Source of the DNA: CAYGAW01 sp964347945
GTDB taxonomy: Bacteria > Chloroflexota > Anaerolineae > UBA7937 > B3-Chlor
Reading direction: 5' to 3'
Length of the DNA: 23,062 nt
Assembly (NCBI GenBank): GCA_964347945.1
Contig: CAYGAW010000042.1
Location: 1 to 23,062 of the forward strand
A program made the translations under genes and the position numbers. Below are positions 16,723-23,062 of the stretch, in pieces (position 1 is the stretch's first letter; each line of letters opens with the position of its first letter). A model generated the notes under the pieces. The model searched no databases and had not been told where the DNA came from. It worked only from the letters and a program-made list of their open reading frames with translations.

Positions 16723-17697
16723 CTACTCCAGTTGCTGTTGTTCCGCCCCCTCGATGGGGTGTCGAACCCGACGACACTCAAGCTTGCGAATCCTATGCGC
16801 CGCATCTCCGGCGCCCAAGACATAACCTATGGTTTCCCCTGCCGCACTCAGCGCCAAACCCAACATCAACACGGGTAGGATTGCTGGGATTAGATGGTGA
16901 GGTCGTCCAGGCCGCCTCAACTCGCGCACAATGCGCCGGATGCGCACCAAGGGGATGAGCGGCCCAGCCCCGGCGTAGAGAAATCGCCGCCGGAAGGACC
17001 AACGTCGGGAGCGAGCCGCTGCGAACACTCGCCCACTATGGTACTGTTCCCGCATCCAGACGGAAAACACCTCGAAGTTCACGTGGGAGGTCTTGGCAGC
17101 TGGCTCCAAGTAGAGTTGGTGTCCCTTTGCCGCCAGATCCCAGTGCAGCACGGTTTCAGCCTCCAGCATGACTTCGAGTGCAGGACCATAATCCAAGAGA
17201 ACGGCGCGCTTGTAGCTACTGTTGTGTCCGGGTAATTGGTTCGCTACTCCACTTGGAGCAGGGTCCAGCCAGGGCGCGTACGAGATAAGGAAATTGGCCC
17301 AACTAACCATACTATCGGGATTAGCATTGCGTACTACGGGGCCTACTGCTGCCCAGGGTTTCTTGTGGGCCTCGATCAGAGCGCCAGCCCAGCCGTCGTC
17401 AGGAAATGAGTGATCCTCAGCAAGGACTACCACTGGCGCGCTTGCCTGCCGAATGCCAGCGCCGTAGGCTTGAGCGATGGAACTGATCTCGCCCACTTCA
17501 ACCACGCGATACCGGCGAAAAGCGCGCAACTCCGAGTCATCATCACCCAGCGCGTCCTCCGACGGCGCAACGATCACCACCTCAAGCATGTCACTGACGG
17601 TCTGCGACCGAAGGTGCTTGATCGTCCCGCGAATCGTCTCATGGCGATCCGGGGCGGCAAGTATGACCGACAGCGCGAGCAGACTAGAATCTGCCAT
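16723..17697 (-). CDS. GT2-like glycosyltransferase with EDH at the DxD position (GT2-b, module 2)
   Basis: The 324-residue protein is the paralogue of GT2-a. It shares the opening LSVILAAPDRHETIR (9-23) pattern, WAAVGPVVRNAN, LPGHNSSYK, LYLEPAAK, QYHSGRVFAAARS, YAGAGPLIPLVR and the C-terminal GETIGY. The metal-site motif reads LAEDHSFPDDGW (92-103), with Glu94-Asp95-His96 instead of DxD. The C-terminal part has a hydrophobic helix (about 275-300). The start is uncertain: ATG 17697 matches the paralogue but its GGGGGAG sits only one or two bases upstream; TTG 17730 is the alternative. It is the last gene of module 2, followed by a hairpin and the inter-module spacer. Donor and acceptor are unknown. 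Confidence 0.82.
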   Translation of the reverse strand: MADSSLLALSVILAAPDRHETIRGTIKHLRSQTVSDMLEVVIVAPSEDALGDDDSELRAFRRYRVVEVGEISSIAQAYGAGIRQASAPVVVLAEDHSFPDDGWAGALIEAHKKPWAAVGPVVRNANPDSMVSWANFLISYAPWLDPAPSGVANQLPGHNSSYKRAVLLDYGPALEVMLEAETVLHWDLAAKGHQLYLEPAAKTSHVNFEVFSVWMREQYHSGRVFAAARSRRWSFRRRFLYAGAGPLIPLVRIRRIVRELRRPGRPHHLIPAILPVLMLGLALSAAGETIGYVLGAGDAAHRIRKLECRRVRHPIEGAEQQQLE

Positions 17698-17828
17698 ACT
17701 CCCCCGGATGCCGGTTCTGCTAGCTCTCAACTCCCATGGCCTCTCCAGCCGGAGTGATCTCTCGTGGCGCCTGCTCGACTATCACAGGCTGACCCGTCGA
17801 ATGGCTGCACACGGGCAATAGCCATGGC

Positions 17829-18761
17829 TCAGCCAGCCTCCGGCCCCAGGTAGGCACTCTGCTTCTTGTCATGTCCTGCGTAACCGACCACCTCTCCCGC
17901 AGACCAAGACAGGACCCCCACCACGATTAGAGGCAACGCTATTACAAACCGAGGCAGATAGACCCTGTTCCTGATGTTGCCCAACAGCACTTTGAGAAGA
18001 ATCCTCAACGGGATGAGAGGTGAGAGAACCACATAAGCCAGGCTTCTCGGTCTCGGAAAGCCCTGACCTGGAATTCGCACTCGTGCGAATGATCGACCAT
18101 GATCGAACTCATGTTGCACAAACTCAAGGAGGCTATTGATGCTGTAGTGCGATACGACCATGCGAGGCACAAAGCGCAGGCGGTGGGCATCTTGTCCAAG
18201 GCGCCAATGGAAATCGGTGTCAGAGCAATATGTACCTTCAAGAAAGGGTCCGTATCTACGAAAAGCCTCCTTCTTGTAAGACATGTTTGCCCCTGCAATG
18301 TCATCCAACCATCGGGGTTCTGTTCCGGGCATCCATTGACTGAATTCGCAGAAGTATGCCGCCCAGCCGACAACCCCGCTGGGCTCTGCGTTGGCAATAG
18401 CGCCACCGATAGCCAACTGAGAGGACTCATGAGCCTTGAGGATCTCGTCGACCCACTTGCTGTCGGCGGTGCAGTCAGCATCAGTGAAGGCAATGATGTC
18501 ACCTCTGGCTACTGCCACGCCGATGTTGCGTGCATCGCCGCAATACTTCCTTTCTGAGAACCGACATAGTCTGACCTGAGGGAACTTCTCCTCAACAAGT
18601 TTGGCAGTGCCATCTGTGGAACTGTCAACAACAACAACCTCGAAATCTCCGTCTGTCACCTGGCTCTCCAAGGAGGTGAGGCACCTTTCTATCGTCCGTT
18701 TCGAGTTGTAGGAGGCAACAATGACCGACAGACGAGGCTTTCGATGCATGCAGAGAGCCAT
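17829..18761 (-). CDS. Family 2 glycosyltransferase with standard DxD (GT2-c, module 2 only)
   Basis: The 310-residue protein is a normal GT2: LSVIVASYNSKRTIERCL (11-28), VVDSSTDGT (44-52), DARNIGVAVARGD (76-88), FTDADC (92-97) with Asp94/Asp96 as DxD, and GANMSYKKEAF followed by CSDTDFHWRLG. The end of the protein (PLIPLRILLK, LPLIVVG and SAGEVVGYAGH) resembles the C-terminus of GT2-a and GT2-b, so the three probably share an ancestor. The ATG at 18761 is used; TTG 18770 and ATG 18749 are alternatives and none has a clear ribosome binding site. It sits between radical SAM B2 and GT2-b; no equivalent gene exists at that place in module 1. Confidence 0.85.
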   Translation of the reverse strand: MALCMHRKPRLSVIVASYNSKRTIERCLTSLESQVTDGDFEVVVVDSSTDGTAKLVEEKFPQVRLCRFSERKYCGDARNIGVAVARGDIIAFTDADCTADSKWVDEILKAHESSQLAIGGAIANAEPSGVVGWAAYFCEFSQWMPGTEPRWLDDIAGANMSYKKEAFRRYGPFLEGTYCSDTDFHWRLGQDAHRLRFVPRMVVSHYSINSLLEFVQHEFDHGRSFARVRIPGQGFPRPRSLAYVVLSPLIPLRILLKVLLGNIRNRVYLPRFVIALPLIVVGVLSWSAGEVVGYAGHDKKQSAYLGPEAG

Positions 18762-18791
18762 GTCAATCAATAGTGCGTAGGGCCCACATCT

Positions 18792-19904
18792 TCACAAGCC
18801 CGCAGGTTGAAAGAAGTGAGCCTCAGCGATGATTTCATCAATACAACTTCCTCCTTCGTAGGCATAGCTGCACGCGTTGCAGAGAGGGATGCTCTGCCAC
18901 TCCGAGCGGAATTGATGACGAATGCGCCGATAAGCGTCCCCATACCAGATGTCCCTGAAAGAATCAGTCTCCAGTTCACCAAACCCGCATTTCTCGTCGT
19001 AGTCACAAGTGCACAGAGCGACTGTGCCATTCCAGTGAATTGCCGGCATGTTCCATAGCTGCTTGCAGGGGTTGTGACGCCTGCGTATCGGCGCCTGGGC
19101 TTCACCGGTGTACGTGAAGCGCCTGTAGCGCTCGTTCTGCGGTATCAACTCAGTGTGATCTCCATAGGGGTTCAGTGTCTTGAGGGTCAGCACATCCACT
19201 CCCAGAGACGCTGCCAAGTCCTTCAGTTGTGGGACCTCGTGCTCATTGTGTTTCATGAGCAGGAAACGGAGATTGATCAGAGGTCGTGCAGAGTTGAGCT
19301 GACGTTTTCTCGCCACGACCTTTCGAATGCCCTCAAGCACGGATTCAAGATCTCCTCCTTGGCGGTAGAGTTCATAGGTCTGCTGGCTTATCCCATCCAC
19401 GGCGACGATAAGGGTGTCGAGGCCTGAGCGGATTACCTCCTCTGCGTGCTCATGCTTCGCCAGAAGCTGACCGTTAGTACTGCATACGACCTTGATTCCT
19501 CTCCCTCTGGCGTAGGAGATCATGTCGTAGATGGAAGGATTCAGGAAGGGCTCCCCCCAGTCCCACAGGAGGATTAGAAAGACATAATCGCCGATTTGGT
19601 CGATCAGCTTTCTGAAGATCCTGAACTCCATACTGCCCGTGTGACGGTCCATCCCTGTCGTGACAGGGCAGATGACGCATCTCAGGTTGCAGCGGGCATC
19701 TGGTTCTATCTGGAGATGGGTAGGCCAGCCCCACGGCCTCTCTGGTCTCGCGTACATCGACGCCTCGACAAGGATCCAATTCAGGATCTTCTTGAGAGGC
19801 ACGTTGCGGAATCGGTAGGGGATGCGATCACATTCGATCAGTACGCTTCGGGTGACCAGCGCCTCCACGGCTTTCCAGGGTTTGACCATCAGATCGCGGA
19901 CCAT
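18792..19904 (-). CDS. SPASM radical SAM protein, family B, copy 2 (rSAM-B2)
   Basis: The 370-residue protein is paralogous to B1. It has IECDRIPY, KILNWILVEAS and PERPWGWPTH, then CNLRCVIC (Cys72, 76, 79), followed by WDWGEPFLNPSIYDMISYAR (114-133), identical to B1 except at the end. LMKHNEHEVPQLK (216-228) is also shared. Cysteines at 280, 298, 300, 306, 342, 345 and 354 form the likely SPASM cluster region. The main length difference from B1 is a shorter loop near residue 250. The ATG at 19904 has GGAGAG about 7 bases upstream and overlaps the end of A2 by 16 bases. The substrate is unknown; pairing with A2 suggests joint or consecutive action. Confidence 0.88.
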   Translation of the reverse strand: MVRDLMVKPWKAVEALVTRSVLIECDRIPYRFRNVPLKKILNWILVEASMYARPERPWGWPTHLQIEPDARCNLRCVICPVTTGMDRHTGSMEFRIFRKLIDQIGDYVFLILLWDWGEPFLNPSIYDMISYARGRGIKVVCSTNGQLLAKHEHAEEVIRSGLDTLIVAVDGISQQTYELYRQGGDLESVLEGIRKVVARKRQLNSARPLINLRFLLMKHNEHEVPQLKDLAASLGVDVLTLKTLNPYGDHTELIPQNERYRRFTYTGEAQAPIRRRHNPCKQLWNMPAIHWNGTVALCTCDYDEKCGFGELETDSFRDIWYGDAYRRIRHQFRSEWQSIPLCNACSYAYEGGSCIDEIIAEAHFFQPAGL

Positions 19905-21034
19905 GGCATGCTCTCCGTGTATGCACTATCTGGCTGCCACACCAAAGGTGCGACCCACCGGAACAACCGATGTACGCGCATGTTGTCGCGGGCGTAGCAA
20001 CAGAAGTCGCAATCGCAGCGCTCGGCGATGGATGCCAGCCCTCCGGTTCTCGCCGCCTCCCGACGGAAGGCGCGAATCGCCGGACCGTTCCAGATGTCGT
20101 GGAATGTGTTCTCATGCAGATTTCCGAAGTGGAGATCGCGATTGCACCGCCCGCACGGTTGAACGGTTCCGTCAACCCTGATCCGGGCGTGAAACCAGGC
20201 GATGTAACAGGGCAGCTTCTTCCACAGAGTGCGTCCTGCGGCGTACCGCGCAAGCGCCTCATCGATGTTGTGCTTGATAGGGAGGGAATGCAACCTCCTC
20301 CTGGCGTGCAACAAGGAGACCCGCACTGACTGTTCTTCGACGGGGGAGAGCGCAAAGGAACTCAATTCACCGCGAACGGTGCAAAACGCGGCGAAAGAGA
20401 GTTCATCACATCCCGTCGCAAGCGCCAGATCCACGAAAGCGTCTATTGTCTGATAGTTCTGCCGGTTGATGGGGTGATGCAGGCAGACGGTGGGAAGCAC
20501 GCTATTCCGCTCGGCTTTGAGCCGCGACACGAGCTTCAATGCGTCCACGACCTGTCTGAATGTGTCTGCACTGGTGCCAGGATAGCTCTGTTCGTACTGT
20601 TCAGGCGAGCTCGCCCATAGGCTTACTTTGAGCGAGTGGAGTCCTGCATCCATGAGCTCCTGGATAGTCTGCCGGTCAAGCAGCGTGCCGTTGGAGATCA
20701 AGACGGTAGATAAGCCGGCAGTTCTCGCTGCCGAAATCATGTTTGTAGCATCGGGATGCAGCAATGGTTCCCCCGATCCCTGGAGAATCAGGGTGTGCGT
20801 GTCCATCGACTTCAGTTCCTTGCACAGTCGCTCGAACAAATCCACAGGGATGTCGGCTTCCGCCGGGTTCCTCAGTGAGGTCTCGTCCACATAAGGGGAA
20901 TGATAAGGACAGCCGAAACACCGCAGGTTGCAGCGGCCTGTGAGGTCGACATCGACATAGAGCGGTCCAGCGTGTGCAACCTCATTATGGATCAGGCCCC
21001 TAAGCAGCTGGAAGTTCTTTCTCAAAGTTGCCAT
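19889..21034 (-). CDS. SPASM radical SAM protein, family A, copy 2 (rSAM-A2)
   Basis: The 381-residue protein is paralogous to A1, with the N-terminus about 25 residues shorter. It has LLRGLI (10-15), GPLYVDVDLTGRCNLRCFGC with the radical SAM cysteines 35, 39 and 42, GSGEPLLHP, ISNGTLLD, SLWASSPEQY, LPCYIAWFHARIRVDGTVQPCG and DIWNGPAIRAFR. The closing cysteine group is CDCDFCC (340, 342, 345, 346). This marks a SPASM protein with auxiliary clusters. The ATG at 21034 has GAGAG about 8 bases upstream. It opens module 2 and lies 72 bases after the stop of the FAD oxidoreductase. Confidence 0.88.
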   Translation of the reverse strand: MATLRKNFQLLRGLIHNEVAHAGPLYVDVDLTGRCNLRCFGCPYHSPYVDETSLRNPAEADIPVDLFERLCKELKSMDTHTLILQGSGEPLLHPDATNMISAARTAGLSTVLISNGTLLDRQTIQELMDAGLHSLKVSLWASSPEQYEQSYPGTSADTFRQVVDALKLVSRLKAERNSVLPTVCLHHPINRQNYQTIDAFVDLALATGCDELSFAAFCTVRGELSSFALSPVEEQSVRVSLLHARRRLHSLPIKHNIDEALARYAAGRTLWKKLPCYIAWFHARIRVDGTVQPCGRCNRDLHFGNLHENTFHDIWNGPAIRAFRREAARTGGLASIAERCDCDFCCYARDNMRVHRLFRWVAPLVWQPDSAYTESMPWSAI

Positions 21035-21106
21035 CGATAATCTCTCAGCGTGCTGCTACGTCGGAGCGTCTCCGCGGTTGCGAACAGCCCAGAACTAGGT
21101 TTATCC

Positions 21107-22492
21107 CTATCCCCGCGTTCCAGGGTCTTGCCGTGTACCCACGTGATACGCTTCCCCAGCAAGATTTCTGGCTGCCGTCAACCCTGCCAGCATTGAGTGA
21201 TCCATGTTGTTGTACCGGTGCGTCCCGCCTCTGCCGATCGTTTGCAGGTTGTCCACCGTATCCAGGAAGCGTCGGACCGTGTCCACGTTCTTGCGATAGC
21301 CACGGTTGTACACCGGGTAGGCCTTGGGTTGGCGGAAGACGACGCCGTCGACCACAAGGTCGCCATCAGTGAGCCCAAGATGCGCCAATTCGGCCGAGGC
21401 TAGCTCAATCAGTTCGGCGTCGGGCATGTTCCAAACCTCATCTGCCTCGTCGCAGAAATACTCCAGCCCCAGGCTTGTCTTGCTCTGGTCAGCCACCATC
21501 GCCGCGCTCCAATTCTTGAAGTTCTGTACTCGCCCCACTTTGAGATCCGGATTGTGGACATAGATCCAATTGTCGGGAAACAGGTTTGCGCGGTCGATGA
21601 TCAGTCCGACTATGACGAAAGCTCTATACCTCAGCCCAAGGGCCGCCTGTACCACGTCTTCTGGCGGCGGAGGGTCGAGTTGTAGGATGAGGTCCTTCAC
21701 AGGCATACTGGAAATGTAGTGCTCTGCAAGGACTTCGACAATCTCTTCGTCCCGTTGCGCAATCACGCTCCTGACTTGACGACCTTCAAGTCTGAAGCTC
21801 GACACACTGGTGTTGAGCTGAACCTCAGCACCGTGGCTCTCGACAACCTCCTTGAAGCGCTCCCACATCATACCTGGCCCCAGGACAGGGTACTGGAATT
21901 CGCTGATCAACGTGTCAGCATCGCCAGTCCCGAAGAGAGCGTTGGAGAGGGCTGCTCTCAGCGACAGGCCCGCTATCCGCTGAGCTGCCCAATCCGCCTC
22001 GATCTCGTGGCATGGAACACCCCACACTTTTTCCGTGTAGGGACGGAAGAAGCCTTCGAAGAGACGCCGCCCCAGACGATTTGTCACCCAGTGCTCGAAG
22101 GTTCTCTCATCGCGATAAGGCCACAGTCGAGCGTTCAGATAGCTGAGCACGATCATCGTGCTTTCGACGACGCCCAGGTTGGACAGCGCGTTAACGAACT
22201 CGAGGGGGTAGTTGAGGAAGCGACCATCGTAGCAGATGCGCGATAGGCGGGAAACCCGTAACAGGTCCTCCCCAAGCATTTTCTGCCAGAGCTGTCGCAC
22301 CTCTTCGTTCCGGGTGAAGAAGCGATGGCCACCTATGTCGAAGCGATAGCCTTGATAGACCTCGGTGCGCGCTATTCCCCCGACTTTGTCAGCTTGCTCC
22401 AGGATGAGAGGCTGGGCACCTTGCCTCGCAAGTTCCCACGCGGCGGTCAGACCAGCTGGGCCAGCGCCGACAATGACCACAGAATGATTCAT
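21107..22492 (-). CDS. FAD-dependent oxidoreductase, amine-oxidase / UDP-galactopyranose-mutase-like
   Basis: The 461-residue flavoprotein starts with a dinucleotide-binding motif VVIVGAGPAGLTAAWEL (5-21), with Gly9, Gly11 and Gly14 and the ribose-binding Glu32. FDIGGHRFF (51-59), YPLEF (95-99) and FEGFFRPYTEKVWG are typical of the NAD(P)/FAD oxidoreductases often annotated as protoporphyrinogen-oxidase-like or UDP-galactopyranose-mutase-like. The C-terminus GRGGTHRYNNMDHSMLAG completes the FAD site. Such genes often sit in polysaccharide clusters. A sugar-nucleotide mutase or a desaturase role is possible; the sequence does not decide. The ATG at 22492 lacks an obvious Shine-Dalgarno sequence. 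It is the first gene of the long minus-strand cluster. Confidence 0.85.
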   Translation of the reverse strand: MNHSVVIVGAGPAGLTAAWELARQGAQPLILEQADKVGGIARTEVYQGYRFDIGGHRFFTRNEEVRQLWQKMLGEDLLRVSRLSRICYDGRFLNYPLEFVNALSNLGVVESTMIVLSYLNARLWPYRDERTFEHWVTNRLGRRLFEGFFRPYTEKVWGVPCHEIEADWAAQRIAGLSLRAALSNALFGTGDADTLISEFQYPVLGPGMMWERFKEVVESHGAEVQLNTSVSSFRLEGRQVRSVIAQRDEEIVEVLAEHYISSMPVKDLILQLDPPPPEDVVQAALGLRYRAFVIVGLIIDRANLFPDNWIYVHNPDLKVGRVQNFKNWSAAMVADQSKTSLGLEYFCDEADEVWNMPDAELIELASAELAHLGLTDGDLVVDGVVFRQPKAYPVYNRGYRKNVDTVRRFLDTVDNLQTIGRGGTHRYNNMDHSMLAGLTAARNLAGEAYHVGTRQDPGTRG

Positions 22493-22559
22493 GAGCTAAA
22501 TCGCCGGTGTCCCTTCTGCGCCCGCTTCAACCGACTCACGGCCGCTTCGAAAACCCGGT

Positions 22560-22572
22560 ACCTGGTCCAGGT
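22560..22572. promoter_or_regulatory. Palindrome ACCTGGTCCAGGT upstream of the cluster
   Basis: ACCTGG and CCAGGT are exact reverse complements around a single T, 68-80 bases upstream of the first gene's ATG. This fits a compact operator, but only symmetry supports it. Confidence 0.3.
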
Positions 22573-22683
22573 GATCTAGTGACTGGAGAGCAGCTTGCAG
22601 CTACGCTGAATGCCACAGTGCTCTACAACCTGTGCCCGCTGCGAGTTGTGGGGGAGGTCCGGGCCGTGGTGACCAGTCGGATC

Positions 22684-22700
22684 ACAGGTCGGATACCTGT
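22684..22700. promoter_or_regulatory. Inverted repeat ACAGGT-N5-ACCTGT
   Basis: The two 6-bp arms (22684-22689 and 22695-22700) are exact reverse complements around CGGAT. The half-site CAGGT also occurs in the palindrome at 22560-22572, but in the opposite arrangement. It could be a second operator or chance. Confidence 0.25.
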
Positions 22701-23062
22701 TTCGGAACGGGTCCTTGCGGCTGCCTGCCAGTTACGAGGATTCTAGCATGGGTGCAATGGCATGTCAAAGCTCAGCGAGATACCGATGTCGACCAGCTGG
22801 GCATGGTCGTGGGTAATCCGGGCGGCTGCGAGAAAGTGCCTCCGCTACCCAGCCAACTTCTTCGCAAAGAACCTGCCGCTCCACAAAGTAGGCCGTCTGA
22901 TTGATGCCGATGATGGCCGCACAGCAGCACCAAACTGAGTCGGAATACACTGTCAGAGGTCTTGGGTTGGTGGGGACGCCCCATCGTCATTTCTGGCTTC
23001 CTACCCAGACCATGCGCACCGCTGGAATGGTGCCAGAAGCATCCACACTCATTGGAAGCAAA

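Larger units (their letters stand above)
22493..23062. other. Unassigned right flank (upstream of the glycan cluster)
   Basis: No gene is supported in these 570 bases. Two symmetric sites lie near the cluster: 22560-22572 and 22684-22700. A short minus-strand frame at about 22765-22950 contains INQTAYFVERQ and faintly resembles a four-helix-bundle suffix segment, but it has no proper start and ends quickly, so at most it is a decayed remnant. No consensus promoter for the FAD oxidoreductase was found. Confidence 0.4.

Noticed and set aside
12919..17697. Recent duplication by a mobile element
   Set aside because: The copies are clearly diverged at protein level and there are no flanking repeats or transposase genes, so an old duplication is more likely.
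22765..22950. Minus-strand frame with INQTAYFVERQ resembling a four-helix-bundle suffix segment
   Set aside because: Very short, GTG start without ribosome binding site, and the resemblance is only a few residues; kept as a possible remnant in the flank description.
1..23062. CRISPR arrays, tRNA/rRNA genes, insertion sequences and attachment sites
   Set aside because: No regularly spaced direct repeats, no recognisable tRNA cloverleaf or rRNA core, no transposase frame with terminal inverted repeats, and no integrase were seen.

Overview
The window is a bacterial chromosomal segment, moderately GC-rich and densely coded, with no tRNA, rRNA, CRISPR array or insertion sequence that I could recognise. 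The style of the proteins (GT2 enzymes with a GETIGY-type C-terminal end, a GT87 enzyme, an alpha/beta hydrolase, a signal-anchored clan-A glycosidase, many SPASM radical SAM proteins) makes me think of an environmental Chloroflexota-like bacterium. That is an impression from protein style only and is low confidence.

Left part (1-6616). A minus-strand group of three genes reads right to left: a small VanZ-like membrane protein (possibly frameshifted), a class I SAM methyltransferase, and a lipoprotein of the serine beta-lactamase/penicillin-binding family that runs off the window's left edge. Divergent from it on the plus strand are a secreted or membrane-anchored glycoside hydrolase with two candidate catalytic glutamates, a polytopic membrane protein of unknown function behind a near-consensus sigma70-type promoter (TTGACG, 17 bp, TATAAT), and an alpha/beta hydrolase with a complete Ser-Asp-His triad.

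Right part (6732-22492). This is one long minus-strand cluster of 13 genes. In transcription order: an FAD-dependent amine-oxidase/UDP-galactopyranose-mutase-like oxidoreductase; radical SAM A2; radical SAM B2; GT2-c; GT2-b; radical SAM A1; radical SAM B1; GT2-a; a polytopic GT87 (DUF2029) glycosyltransferase; a Wzx-type flippase; a third radical SAM protein; and two more GT2 glycosyltransferases. The content points to assembly and membrane export of a surface glycan or glycolipid, with several radical-SAM steps of unknown chemistry.

The most striking structure is a repeated module: [SPASM radical SAM A] - [SPASM radical SAM B, start overlapping the stop of A] - [GT2 of one subfamily] occurs twice in tandem (about 21034-16723 and 16337-12919). 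Both radical SAM families and the GT2 family are recognisably paralogous between the copies. Copy 2 carries an additional GT2 with a normal DxD motif, whereas the two duplicated GT2 proteins carry EEH or EDH at the DxD position. I know of no described pathway with exactly this layout, so it is my best candidate for an undescribed system. The substrate cannot be read from the sequence. The last 570 bases contain no gene I can support, only two small palindromes upstream of the cluster.
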